From assembly GCA_965218765.1 (NCBI GenBank), contig CBDCLU010000005.1:124001-188000 (forward strand): a stretch of DNA of 64,000 nt, read 5' to 3'. A program made the position numbers and the translations under genes. The notes under the pieces are model-generated. The model was not told the origin of the DNA, did not search any database, and worked only from the letters and a program-made list of their open reading frames with translations. Numbering within the stretch: position 1 is the stretch's first letter; each line of letters starts with the position of its first letter. This DNA comes from JBBPYC01 sp965218765 (GTDB lineage: Bacteria > Pseudomonadota > Gammaproteobacteria > Burkholderiales > Burkholderiaceae_C). Shown here piece after piece: positions 56,400 through 64,000 of this stretch.

Positions 56400-56482
56400 G
56401 GACTCGTTCGGGCCGCGTGCGAGGACGAATGAACCAGACAGCGGACGCAGACGACCGGCGGCCTGAGCGAGTCCGGCCACGT

Positions 56483-57208
56483 TCAGGCCGCGACGCGACC
56501 GGCAACGCTTGGCACTACTTGCGCGGACGTCTTGCCGAAGCGCCGCTCGCGGCGGCGGAAGTCCTGCAACGCAGCGTCCAGTGCCGCTTCGTCGAAATCC
56601 GGCCACAGCGTGTCACAGAAATACAGCTCCGTGTAAGCCGCCTGCCACAAGAGGAAATTGCTGATGCGCAGCTCGCCGCCGGTGCGGATCAGCAAGTCGG
56701 GATCGGCCACGTGCGCAAGCGACATCGCCGCATCCAGGCTGCGCTCGGTAATCGGCTCGCCACGCGCAGCCAAACGCGCTGCGGCTTGCGCGATGTCCCA
56801 GCGCGCGCCGTAGTTGAAGCACACGTTGAGCACCAGACGCGAATTGTGCGCAGTCGCGCGTTCCGCCTGCGCGAGTCCCCTTGCAACCGGTTCGCTCAAA
56901 CCCGCACGGTCGCCGACGAAATACAGGCGCACGCCATCGGCCGACAGCTGCGGCACCTCGCGCGTGAGCGCAGCGGCGAGCAACTCCATCAGCGCAGACA
57001 CTTCGTCAGCTGGCCGGCGCCAGTTCTCGGAAGAAAACGCGAATACGGTCAGCACGCCGATGTTCCGCTCGGCACAGGCACGCACGCAGCGCCTGAGCAC
57101 ATCGACCCCACGCTTGTGCCCCGCCACGCGCGGCAACAAGCGCCGCGTCGCCCAGCGGCCGTTGCCATCCATCACGATCGCGACGTGGTGCGGCGTGTTC
57201 GCGCTCAC
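56483..57208 (-). CDS. uppS: Undecaprenyl diphosphate synthase
   Basis: A 241-residue cis-prenyltransferase that makes the C55 lipid carrier of peptidoglycan and O-antigen. The N-terminus HHVAIVMDGNGRWA carries the catalytic Asp D14, followed by RRLLPRVAGHKRGVD, LTVFAFSSENWRRP and the C-terminal LIRTGGELRISNFLLWQAAYTELYF. The start is GTG at 57208; it overlaps the stop of a small upstream ORF (GTGA) and gives the standard length. The frame is open to 57391, but that stretch is not family-like. Confidence 0.95.
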   Translation of the reverse strand: MSANTPHHVAIVMDGNGRWATRRLLPRVAGHKRGVDVLRRCVRACAERNIGVLTVFAFSSENWRRPADEVSALMELLAAALTREVPQLSADGVRLYFVGDRAGLSEPVARGLAQAERATAHNSRLVLNVCFNYGARWDIAQAAARLAARGEPITERSLDAAMSLAHVADPDLLIRTGGELRISNFLLWQAAYTELYFCDTLWPDFDEAALDAALQDFRRRERRFGKTSAQVVPSVAGRVAA

Positions 57209-57411
57209 CGAGCCTGCCACTCCAGGCCGAAGCCGTCCACGGTCCTGGCCGAGTTCGAGACATACCCTTGCAGCTCGAAGCCATGTGACGCCGGCAGGGT
57301 CGATTCCGGCAACAGCCACGAAGCCGGTGTCGCCAGGGTGCAGGCAGCTTCGCTCAAGCAGCGAAATGCGAGAGCCGGCCCATCGACGCAAAGCCTGGAA
57401 GTAAGCGCCAT
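57205..57411 (-). CDS. Small ORF bridging frr and uppS
   Basis: A 68-codon ORF begins with an ATG that overlaps the frr stop (TGATG). It ends with a TGA that overlaps the uppS GTG start (GTGA), so it exactly fills the gap. The product (MALTSRLCVDGPALAFRCL...) has no recognised motif or membrane segment. It may be a real coupled small protein, or just a translated leader that carries ribosomes from frr to uppS. No homology is known to me. Confidence 0.4.
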   Translation of the reverse strand: MALTSRLCVDGPALAFRCLSEAACTLATPASWLLPESTLPASHGFELQGYVSNSARTVDGFGLEWQAR

Positions 57412-57971
57412 CAGACCGCCATCACATCCTGCTCTTTGGCCGCCACCAAGCGGTCGATTTCCGTGATGTGATGGTCGGTCACTTTCTGCACTTCGGCTTC
57501 GGAACGTTTCTGATCGTCTTCGGACACTTCCTTGTCCTTCACGAGCCGCTTGACCGCATCGTTGGCGTCGCGCCGGAGGTTGCGGATCGCGATCTTCGCG
57601 TTCTCGCCGTCGGCGCGCACGAGCTTGACCAGTTCCTTGCGGCGCTCCTCGGACATCGGCGGCATCGGCACCCGCAGCAAGTCGCCCATCGATGCCGGGT
57701 TCAAGCCCAACTCGCTTTCACGGATCGCTTTCTCGATCTTCGCGCCCATGCCTTTTTCCCAGGGCTGCACGCTCAGCGTGCGCGCATCGAGCAGCGCCAC
57801 GGTTGCGACCTGCGACAGCGGCACCCGATTGCCATAGTACTCAACCAGCACGCTGTCGAGCAGCGCCGGGCTCGGCCGGCCGGTGCGCACCTTGCTCAAG
57901 TTGTGGCGGAACGCTTCGATGGACTGGTCCATCCTGGTCTCGGCATTTGTCTTGATGTCGGCAATCGTCAT
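57411..57971 (-). CDS. frr: Ribosome recycling factor
   Basis: A 186-residue factor (usual 185) that with EF-G splits post-termination ribosomes. The three-helix bundle segments IEAFRHNLSKVRTGRPSPALLDSVLVEYYG, LSVQPWEKGMGAKIEKAIRESELGLNP and PMSEERRKELVKLVR...AKIAIRNLRRDAND are standard. It follows pyrH by 70 bases. Confidence 0.97.
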   Translation of the reverse strand: MTIADIKTNAETRMDQSIEAFRHNLSKVRTGRPSPALLDSVLVEYYGNRVPLSQVATVALLDARTLSVQPWEKGMGAKIEKAIRESELGLNPASMGDLLRVPMPPMSEERRKELVKLVRADGENAKIAIRNLRRDANDAVKRLVKDKEVSEDDQKRSEAEVQKVTDHHITEIDRLVAAKEQDVMAV

Positions 57972-58041
57972 GATGTTCGTCTACTTTTTTTTCGCGCGCC
58001 ACGCCTAAAGACGTTCGCCCGCGCCACCAGTGCGCTGTCTC

Positions 58042-58764
58042 TCAGGCGTGCACCAGCGTGCCTTCGTCCTCGCCCCGCACCACGCGCATCAGCGCGCCCT
58101 GCTTGAAGATCGAAAACACCTTGATCGGCAGGTTGCGGTCGCGGCACAACGCAAACGCGGTGGCGTCCATGATGCCGAGGTTTTGCGCGATCGCGTCGTC
58201 GAACGTGATTTTGGCGTAACGACGTGCATTTTTGTCACGCTTCGGGTCGGCGCTGTAGACGCCGTCGACCTTGGTGGCTTTGAGCACGACCTCGGCACCG
58301 ATTTCCGCACCGCGCAGCGCAGCCGCCGTGTCGGTCGTGAAAAACGGGTTGCCGGTGCCGGCCGCGAACACCACCACCTTGCCCTCTTCGAGATACTGCA
58401 GCGCTTTGGGCCGCACATAAGGCTCGACCACCTGCTCGATGCCGATCGCCGACATCACGCGCGCGGTCAGGCCGGCCTTGTCCATCGTGTCGGCCAGCGC
58501 GAGCGCGTTCATCACGGTCGCGAGCATCCCCATGTAATCGGCCGTGGCACGGTCCATGCCGACCGAGCCGCCGGCCACCCCACGAAAGATATTGCCGCCG
58601 CCGATCACCACCGCAAGCTCGATGCCGAGCCGCTGCACCTCGGCGATCTCGGCGACGATGCGCCCGATCGTCGCGTGGTTGATGCCGTATGGGTCGTCGC
58701 CCATCAGCGCCTCGCCCGACAGCTTCAACAGGATGCGTTTGTTCGCGGGTCGGTCGGCAGACAT
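58042..58764 (-). CDS. pyrH: UMP kinase
   Basis: A 240-residue hexameric kinase making UDP. It has RILLKLSGEALMGDDPYGIN at the N-terminus, VVIGGGNIFRG, ADYMGMLATVMNALAL and VFAAGTGNPFFTTDTAAALR, then LKATKVDGVYSADP, all UMP kinase marks. The start at 58764 is chosen over one ten codons upstream because it fits the family. It is 39 bases after tsf, in the rpsB-tsf-pyrH-frr order. Confidence 0.97.
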   Translation of the reverse strand: MSADRPANKRILLKLSGEALMGDDPYGINHATIGRIVAEIAEVQRLGIELAVVIGGGNIFRGVAGGSVGMDRATADYMGMLATVMNALALADTMDKAGLTARVMSAIGIEQVVEPYVRPKALQYLEEGKVVVFAAGTGNPFFTTDTAAALRGAEIGAEVVLKATKVDGVYSADPKRDKNARRYAKITFDDAIAQNLGIMDATAFALCRDRNLPIKVFSIFKQGALMRVVRGEDEGTLVHA

Positions 58765-58803
58765 CGAAGGCTCCTCGGTCGCATGCGCCAGCAACGGCAG
58801 CAG

Positions 58804-59742
58804 TCAGGTCTTCTCCGGGCCCTTGGCCGCGGCGACCTGCGCCGCCACTTCGGCTGCGAAGTCGTCGGTCTTCTTCTCGATGCCTTCGCCGACCACATAC
58901 AGCGTGAAGCCCGACACCTTGGTACCTGCGGACTTCAACATCTGCTCCACGGTCTGCTTGTCGTTCTTCACGAACGGCTGGTTGTAGAGCGACACTTCCT
59001 TCAGATACTTCTGCACGCCGCCTTCGACCCGCTTGGTCACGATGTCGGCCGATTGCACAGGCTTGCCGTCGGCTTCCGCCTTTTTGCGGTCTTCGTCGGC
59101 TTTTGCTACCGCCACCGAACGCTCGCGCTCGATCAGCTCGGCCGGTACGTCGGACGCGGCGAGCGCGACCGGCTTCATCGCGGCGATGTGCATCGCAACG
59201 TCCTTCGCCGCCGTGGCGTCGCCGTCGTATTCGACCACCACGCCGATGCGCGTGCCGTGCAGGTAGCTTGCAAGCTTGGCGCCACCGTCGAACCGCTTGA
59301 AGCGCCGGAAGCTCATGTTCTCGCCGATCTTGCCGATCAGCCCGCGGCGCACGTCTTCCAGCGTCGGGCCGAAGCCGTCCTGGCTGTAGCCAAGCGCGCC
59401 CAACGCAGCTACATCGGCCGGGTTCTGCTTTGCGATCAGTTCGGCGGCGGCGCGCGCGAGCTGCAGGAAGCTGTCGTTCTTGGTGACGAAGTCGGTCTCG
59501 CAGTTGACTTCAAGCAACGCGCCGCCGCCCTCGCCGCTGCTTTCGATGAAGCTCGTGATCACGCCTTCGGCCGTGACGCGTGCGGCCGCCTTGCCGGCCT
59601 TGCTGCCGAGCTTGACGCGCAGCAGTTCCTCGGCCTTGGCCAGGTCGCCGGCGGCTTCGGTCAGCGCCTTCTTGCACTCCATCATCGGCGCGTCGGTCTT
59701 GCCGCGCAGTTCGGCCACCATGCTTGCGGTGATTGCAGTCAT
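58804..59742 (-). CDS. tsf: Elongation factor Ts
   Basis: A 312-residue nucleotide exchange factor for EF-Tu. The N-terminal MVAELRGKTDAPMMECKKALTEAAGDLAKAEELLR contains the UBA-like helices and EF-Ts signature; GGALLEVNCETDFVTKNDSFL is the TDFV motif that contacts EF-Tu. The start at 59742 is standard. An attenuator-like terminator precedes it, so its level may be below that of rpsB. Confidence 0.97.
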   Translation of the reverse strand: MTAITASMVAELRGKTDAPMMECKKALTEAAGDLAKAEELLRVKLGSKAGKAAARVTAEGVITSFIESSGEGGGALLEVNCETDFVTKNDSFLQLARAAAELIAKQNPADVAALGALGYSQDGFGPTLEDVRRGLIGKIGENMSFRRFKRFDGGAKLASYLHGTRIGVVVEYDGDATAAKDVAMHIAAMKPVALAASDVPAELIERERSVAVAKADEDRKKAEADGKPVQSADIVTKRVEGGVQKYLKEVSLYNQPFVKNDKQTVEQMLKSAGTKVSGFTLYVVGEGIEKKTDDFAAEVAAQVAAAKGPEKT

Positions 59743-59870
59743 TGTTTTTCCACCCTCTACAACTATTCGAACTTCGAAAAGGCAAACCCGCCCGATTCTG
59801 CTCGCCCAAACCGGTCGGCGTGCACTCCGGCACGGCCGGACCGGTCTGCGCGGCGACCCGGGCGTTCCCG

Positions 59871-59899
59871 CCAAAACCAAAAAGGGCCCGCACGGCCCT
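59871..59899 (-). terminator. Intrinsic terminator/attenuator between rpsB and tsf
   Basis: On the minus strand AGGGCC (59894-59899) pairs with GGCCCT (59883-59888) around a five-base loop and is followed by TTTTTGGTTTTGG. Because tsf, pyrH and frr lie beyond it in the same direction, it is probably leaky. This placement matches the attenuator known in E. coli rpsB-tsf. Confidence 0.75.
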
Positions 59900-59967
59900 C
59901 ATCGATGATCCGGCGACGAAGCGCACCAAAGCGCCCCGCCGCCATGACAAGCGATGCAGACCGTCGG

Positions 59968-60723
59968 TCAGGCCGCTTCGCTGACTTCGACGAATTCGTC
60001 GTCGCCGCTGTGCTCGGCCGACACCGCCTTCACGGTGTCGTTCATCGCGTTCGAGCGACCTTCCAGCACCGCGTCCGCCATGCCCTGCGCATACAGCGCC
60101 ACCGCCTTAGCCGAGTCGTCGTTGCCCGGAATCACGTAGTCGATGCCCACCGGCGAGTGATTGCTGTCCACCACGCCGATCAGCGGGATGCCGAGCTTTT
60201 GCGCTTCCGCCACCGCGATCTTGTGATAGCCGACGTCGATCACGAAGATCGCATCGGGCAGCGCATTCATGTTCTGGATGCCGCCGATGTCCTTTTCCAG
60301 CTTGGCCATCTCGCGTGCGAACATGAGCTGCTCCTTCTTGCTCATGCTCTCCAAGCCGGCTTCCTGCTGCGCCTGCATTTCCTTCAGCCGCTTGATCGAA
60401 GTCTTGACGGTCTTGAAGTTCGTCAGCATGCCGCCGAGCCAGCGCTGGTCGACGTACGGCACGCCCGCGCGCTTGGCTTCCGTGGCGACGATATCGCGCG
60501 CCTGGCGCTTGGTGCCGATCATCAGGAGCGTGCCGCGATTGGCAGACAACTGACGCACGAACTTGGCCGCATCCTCGAATTTCGGCAACGACTTTTCGAG
60601 GTTGATGATGTGGATCTTGTTGCGATGGCCGAACAGGTACGGCGCCATCTTCGGATTCCAGAAGCGCGTCTGGTGCCCGAAGTGGACACCGGCTTCCAGC
60701 ATTTGTCGCATCGTGATGGACAT
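59968..60723 (-). CDS. rpsB: 30S ribosomal protein S2
   Basis: A 251-residue ribosomal protein. It begins MSITMRQMLEAGVHFGHQTRFWNPKMAPYLFG, followed by RNKIHIINLEKSL, DQRWLGGMLTNFKTVKTSI and the C-terminal GVVDSNHSPVGIDYVIPGNDDSAKAV, all typical of S2. The start at 60723 is standard. A leader of about 220 bases precedes it; in enterobacteria S2 represses rpsB-tsf through such a leader. Confidence 0.98.
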   Translation of the reverse strand: MSITMRQMLEAGVHFGHQTRFWNPKMAPYLFGHRNKIHIINLEKSLPKFEDAAKFVRQLSANRGTLLMIGTKRQARDIVATEAKRAGVPYVDQRWLGGMLTNFKTVKTSIKRLKEMQAQQEAGLESMSKKEQLMFAREMAKLEKDIGGIQNMNALPDAIFVIDVGYHKIAVAEAQKLGIPLIGVVDSNHSPVGIDYVIPGNDDSAKAVALYAQGMADAVLEGRSNAMNDTVKAVSAEHSGDDEFVEVSEAA

Positions 60724-60944
60724 GGTCGTTTCGCTTTCTTCAAAGGTTGCGTCTGAAACCCGGCTCGCCGATCGCAGCAGGCTGGCTTGACCGCCTTGAC
60801 TGTTGCGACACCTTGAATGGAACCGGGTTCGTGGTTGCCCCAGGGCCGCGCCATGCAAGCCATGGCGGCCCCGAGGTGGGTATGCTTTGCATGCCGTTCG
60901 CAGCCGCTCAAAAAGATTGCCGCAGCGATATGCAGAGCCAGTCA

Positions 60945-60950
60945 ATTATA
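60945..60950 (-). promoter_or_regulatory. Candidate -10 element of the rpsB promoter
   Basis: The minus strand carries a perfect TATAAT here, about 220 bases before rpsB. No good TTGACA lies at 16-18 bases upstream, so it is supported by the -10 box and gene context only. It would give a long leader suited to S2 autoregulation. The divergent amidase gene starts at 60973, so the promoter overlaps its 5' region. Confidence 0.45.
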
Positions 60951-60972
60951 ACGCGCAGCCCTTTTTGCAGCC

Positions 60973-62337
60973 ATGTCCCATACCCTCACCACCACCCGTG
61001 CGCGCATCGCCGCCGGCCAGACCAGCGCGCCTGTTGAAATCGAGCGTTGCATCGACGTGGCCGGGTCCGCCGTCTGCGCGCGCGTCTTTCTGCGCACGAC
61101 GTTCGACGAAGCGCGTGCCGCCGCCGCGCAACCCGGCATGCACGAGCGTCCGCTTGCCGGTCTCGCGGTATCCGTCAAGGACCTGTTCGACATCGCCGGT
61201 CAGCGCACCGCCGCCGGCTCGAGCGTGCTGGCCGATGCGCCTGCGGCGGCTGTCGACTGCCCGGCCGTGGCCCGACTGCGCGCGGCCGGCGGCGCCATCA
61301 TCGGGCGCACCAACATGACCGAGTTCGCATTCTCCGGCGTCGGCACCAACCCGCACTTCGGCACGCCGGCGAACCCGTGCGATGCCGCGGTGCCGCGCAT
61401 CCCCGGTGGTTCGTCTTCCGGCGCTGCCGTGTCGGTAGCCAGCGGCGCGGCATTCGTCGGGCTCGGCTCGGACACCGGCGGCTCGATCCGGATTCCGGCT
61501 GCGCTGTGCGGCATCGTCGGCTTCAAGAGCACCGCGCGGCTGGTGCCTGCGGACGGCGCGCTGCCGCTGTCCACCACGCTGGACACCGTCAGTGCAATGA
61601 CACGCTCGGTGCGCGATGCGATCTGCGTGCATGAAATCCTGTCGGCGCAGCCGATGGCGCTGGACAGCCCGAGGCCGCTGGCGGCGCTGCGCTTCGCGGT
61701 GGCACGCACCACCATGCTCGACGGGGTGGAGGCGCCGGTCGCGCAGGCGTTCGAGCAGGCGCTGCGCACCTTGCGCAATGCGGGCGCCCGGATTGACGAG
61801 ATCGCGCTGGCCGAGATCGCCGACCTGGGCACCATTCAGGCCGGCGGCGGTTTCGCGGCGGCCGAAAGCTTCGCTTGGCACCGGCAGCTGCTGGCCGACC
61901 CGGTCAAGCGCCGTCAATACGATCCGCGCGTGGCCGCCCGTATCGAGCGCGGTGCCCCGATCCTCGCGTGCGACTACATCGACCTGTTGCACGCGCGGCG
62001 CGCCTGGATCGCGCGCATCGAAGCCGCGCTTGCCGGCTACGATGCAGTGCTGTCTCCGACCGTGCCGATGCTGGCGCCGCCGATCGCCTCACTCGCGCCG
62101 GCCGACGGCATCGACTTGGCCGCCGACCGCGCGCGCGACGCCGAGTTCACGCGCGTGAACGGCCTGCTGCTGAGGAACACCAGCGTGGTCAACATGCTGG
62201 ACGGCTGCGGCCTGTCGCTGCCGTGCCAGCAGGCGGGCGAGCTGCCGGTCGGGCTGATGCTCTGGCATGGGCCGCTGCGCGACGTGCAGGTGCTCGAAAG
62301 TTCGCTGGCCGTCGAGGCGGCGCTATCTGAAAACTAG
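60973..62337 (+). CDS. Amidase signature family enzyme
   Basis: A 454-residue amidase with the complete Ser-cisSer-Lys triad: K69 in LAVSVKDLF, the GGSSSG run at 145-150 and the nucleophile S171 in GSDTGGSIRIPAALCGIVGFKST. Members hydrolyse amides such as acetamide, allophanate or aryl acylamides; the length and C-terminus do not allow a sharper call. The start at 60973 is 22 bases from the presumed rpsB -10 element. A repeat copy follows the stop codon. Confidence 0.9.
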   Translation: MSHTLTTTRARIAAGQTSAPVEIERCIDVAGSAVCARVFLRTTFDEARAAAAQPGMHERPLAGLAVSVKDLFDIAGQRTAAGSSVLADAPAAAVDCPAVARLRAAGGAIIGRTNMTEFAFSGVGTNPHFGTPANPCDAAVPRIPGGSSSGAAVSVASGAAFVGLGSDTGGSIRIPAALCGIVGFKSTARLVPADGALPLSTTLDTVSAMTRSVRDAICVHEILSAQPMALDSPRPLAALRFAVARTTMLDGVEAPVAQAFEQALRTLRNAGARIDEIALAEIADLGTIQAGGGFAAAESFAWHRQLLADPVKRRQYDPRVAARIERGAPILACDYIDLLHARRAWIARIEAALAGYDAVLSPTVPMLAPPIASLAPADGIDLAADRARDAEFTRVNGLLLRNTSVVNMLDGCGLSLPCQQAGELPVGLMLWHGPLRDVQVLESSLAVEAALSEN

Positions 62338-62392
62338 CAACAAACGAAGCATCCACTAGTGCCCTCGGCATTTTTGGTTATTTTTTTTCAAC
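62330..62392 (+). repeat. Interspersed repeat copy (degenerate) after the amidase gene
   Basis: The plus strand reads TGAAAACTAGCAACAAACG, then GAAGCATCCACTAGTGCCC and a T-rich end. It resembles the coxD copy in its CACTAG-GCC core. It covers the amidase stop and most of the spacer before nnrDE. Confidence 0.45.
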
Positions 62393-62439
62393 GAACAGCG
62401 CTCCACTGCCGATTGCACCGCAGGTTTGCCAGATCACCC

Positions 62440-63921
62440 ATGCCACTCGTCCGCGTTGACCTGAACCAGCCGTACCCGCTGTTCGGCACGGCCGCCACCC
62501 GCCGGATCGAACGGGCCGCAATGGCCGGGCTGCCCGCGCACACGCCGATGCAGCGCGCCGGCCTCGCAACGGTGCGGCTGGCACTTGCGCTGGCGCCGCA
62601 CGCGCGCACCATCTGGATCGCTTGCGGGCCCGGCAACAACGGCGGCGACGGGCTGGAAGCCGCCATGCAGCTGCAGCGCCGGGGCAGGCAGCCGATCGTC
62701 GGCTGGCTCGGCGATGCCGCGCATGGCCCGGCCGATGCACGCGCGTCGCTCGATCGTGCGCAGGCTGCCGGCGTGTGTTTCGAAGCCGAGTCGCCCAAGG
62801 CGCTTGGACCGCATGACCTCGTGATCGATGCACTGCTGGGCATCGGCAGCCCCCGGCGGCCCGACGGCCGCCTGCGCGACTGGCTGGCTGTCCTGCGCAG
62901 CACCGAGGCGGCCTGTCTGCATGTCGACCTGCCGAGCGGACTGTCGGCCGACACCGGCGCGTACGCGGACGGCTTCGCGCCCGACGAAGACAACAGCGCG
63001 GCAGCCGGCCGCCGCCATACCTTGAGCCTGCTGACCTGCAAGCCCGGCCTGTTCACCGCACAGGGCCGGGATGCGGCCGGCACGGTCTGGTTCGATGACC
63101 TCGGCTGCACGCCCGGCAGCGAGCCGCCGACTGCTTGGCTGAACGGCGCGCCGCAACCGATTACGCGACCGCATGCGAGCAATAAAGGCACGTTCGGCGA
63201 CGTCGCCGTGATCGGCGGCGCGCACGGCATGGCCGGCGCGCTGCTGCTGGCCGGCAGCGCTGCCCTGCACCACGGCGCAGGCCGCGTCTATCTGGCGCCG
63301 CTCGACGCCGCGATGACGCCGCTGGACATGGCGCAACCCGAACTCATGTTCCGCGCACCCGATGCGTTGCCGCTCGACACGATCACCATCGTCTGCGGCT
63401 GCGGCGGCGGCAAAGAGCAGGTGGCAACGGTGCTGCCGGATGTGCTGCAACGCGCCGCGCGGCTGGTGCTCGATGCCGATGCGCTGAACGCGATTGCCGC
63501 CGATGCATCGCTGCAGGCGGCCGTGCAGGCGCGTGCCGCGCGCGCACAACCCACCGTGCTGACGCCGCATCCGCTGGAAGCCGCGCGCCTGCTGCAAAGC
63601 GACGTGAAGATGTTGCAGCGCGACCGGCTCGGCGCCGCCCGGACGCTGGCCGATCGCTTTCAATGCACGGTCGTGCTCAAAGGCTCGGGCAGCGTGATCG
63701 CCGCACCCGGTCGCACCCCCGTGATCAACCCGACCGGCAACGCACGGCTTGCCACTGCGGGCACCGGCGACGTGCTGGCCGGCATGGTAGCTGCGCGGCT
63801 TGCGGCACGCTACTGCGCCTGGGACGCGGCCTGCGCTGCGGTCTACCAGCATGGCCGGATCGCCGACGATTGGCCGGATGGCCAACCGTTGACGGCCGGA
63901 CGGCTTGCGCAAGCCGGCTGA
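62440..63921 (+). CDS. nnr: Bifunctional NAD(P)HX epimerase / ADP-dependent dehydratase
   Basis: A 493-residue fusion enzyme that repairs hydrated NAD(P)H. The N-terminal epimerase domain (about 1-215) has ACGPGNNGGDGLEAA (GPGNNGGDG at 63-71), LVIDALLGIG and VDLPSGLSADTG. The C-terminal ribokinase-like dehydratase domain has KGTFGDVAVIGGAHGMAGALLLAGSAALHHGAG, VLTPHPLEAARLL, VVLKGSGSVIAAPG and NARLATAGTGDVLAGM. The start at 62440 matches the family; the open frame 27 codons further upstream is repeat-derived. Confidence 0.94.
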   Translation: MPLVRVDLNQPYPLFGTAATRRIERAAMAGLPAHTPMQRAGLATVRLALALAPHARTIWIACGPGNNGGDGLEAAMQLQRRGRQPIVGWLGDAAHGPADARASLDRAQAAGVCFEAESPKALGPHDLVIDALLGIGSPRRPDGRLRDWLAVLRSTEAACLHVDLPSGLSADTGAYADGFAPDEDNSAAAGRRHTLSLLTCKPGLFTAQGRDAAGTVWFDDLGCTPGSEPPTAWLNGAPQPITRPHASNKGTFGDVAVIGGAHGMAGALLLAGSAALHHGAGRVYLAPLDAAMTPLDMAQPELMFRAPDALPLDTITIVCGCGGGKEQVATVLPDVLQRAARLVLDADALNAIAADASLQAAVQARAARAQPTVLTPHPLEAARLLQSDVKMLQRDRLGAARTLADRFQCTVVLKGSGSVIAAPGRTPVINPTGNARLATAGTGDVLAGMVAARLAARYCAWDAACAAVYQHGRIADDWPDGQPLTAGRLAQAG

Positions 63922-63995
63922 ATCGGCTCGCGGCCCTAGAAAGATCTGACAGCAATCGCCGTTGGTTTCAAATTTAAGTTTGAGGGAGGATTGCC

Positions 63996-64000
63996 ATGAC
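63996..64000 (+). CDS. Start of a gene cut by the window edge
   Basis: An ATG at 63996 is preceded by a strong purine-rich site (GAGGGAGGA, 63982-63990) at five bases. Only the first codon and two bases are inside the window, so nothing can be said of the product. The 75-base spacer before it includes an AT-rich stretch (AAATTTAAGTTT) that could belong to a promoter. Confidence 0.45.

Noticed and set aside
58030..60756. Long plus-strand open frame opposite pyrH, tsf and rpsB
   Set aside because: It is an antisense shadow of strongly conserved genes.

Overview
The window is GC-rich, densely coding DNA from a betaproteobacterium, most likely of the order Burkholderiales and close to the Comamonadaceae. 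The evidence is the essential-gene order rpsB-tsf-pyrH-frr-uppS-cdsA-dxr-rseP-bamA-skp-lpxD-fabZ-lpxA-lpxB-rnhB, a carA-carB-greA block, a Bug-type (TctC) receptor, a Kdo hydroxylase, and a family of about 50 bp interspersed repeats with a GATAGCT-like end that I associate with Comamonadaceae genomes. I see no rRNA, tRNA, CRISPR array, insertion sequence or phage gene.

Layout. 1-4203 (+): the end of a TonB-dependent receptor, a YfiR-like periplasmic protein, a membrane GGDEF/EAL protein and a LytTR response regulator, overlapping or nearly so. 4396-8770: a secreted metallo-beta-lactamase-fold protein, a DUF924 protein, and a coupled GAF and MHYT-GGDEF-EAL pair. 9024-11813: argG, a decayed rutE-like nitroreductase and a fumarylacetoacetate-hydrolase-family gene.

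11928-30504 is a molybdenum/tungsten island. The minus strand carries a form-II CO-dehydrogenase-like molybdenum hydroxylase (coxS-coxL-coxM) with its maturation genes (coxD, coxE, coxG, xdhC) and an odd protein with a Cys/Gly/Asp-rich tail. Divergent from it is a molybdate-binding protein gene (modA). modB-modC follow only after three unrelated genes. Next come a small lipoprotein, a second ModA-like gene broken by an in-frame TAG, and a complete tungstate transporter (tupB-tupC-tupA) with overlapping cistrons.

30764-38614 holds nnrU, a histidine-kinase-like remnant, glmM, folP, ftsH, rlmE (minus strand), the divergent yhbY, and a DUF4149 membrane protein. 38648-60723 is one long minus-strand block of core genes: greA, a Kdo hydroxylase, carB, carA, a SpoU methyltransferase, rnhB, lipid A genes, the envelope assembly genes bamA, skp and rseP, dxr, cdsA, uppS, frr, pyrH, tsf and rpsB. 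Many junctions are ATGA or TAATG overlaps. An intrinsic terminator or attenuator lies between rpsB and tsf. 60973-63921 (+) has an amidase and a fused NAD(P)HX epimerase/dehydratase. A new gene begins at the right edge.

How the genes work together: the island supplies and builds molybdopterin enzymes (uptake by Mod and Tup, maturation by CoxD/E/G and XdhC). The core block couples translation factors to isoprenoid, phospholipid, lipid A and outer-membrane assembly. The left edge is a c-di-GMP signalling module. The most unusual features are the interspersed repeat lying in frame inside several proteins (always antisense to the host gene), the nonsense-interrupted ModA paralogue, the Mo/W island, and a translationally linked small ORF between frr and uppS.
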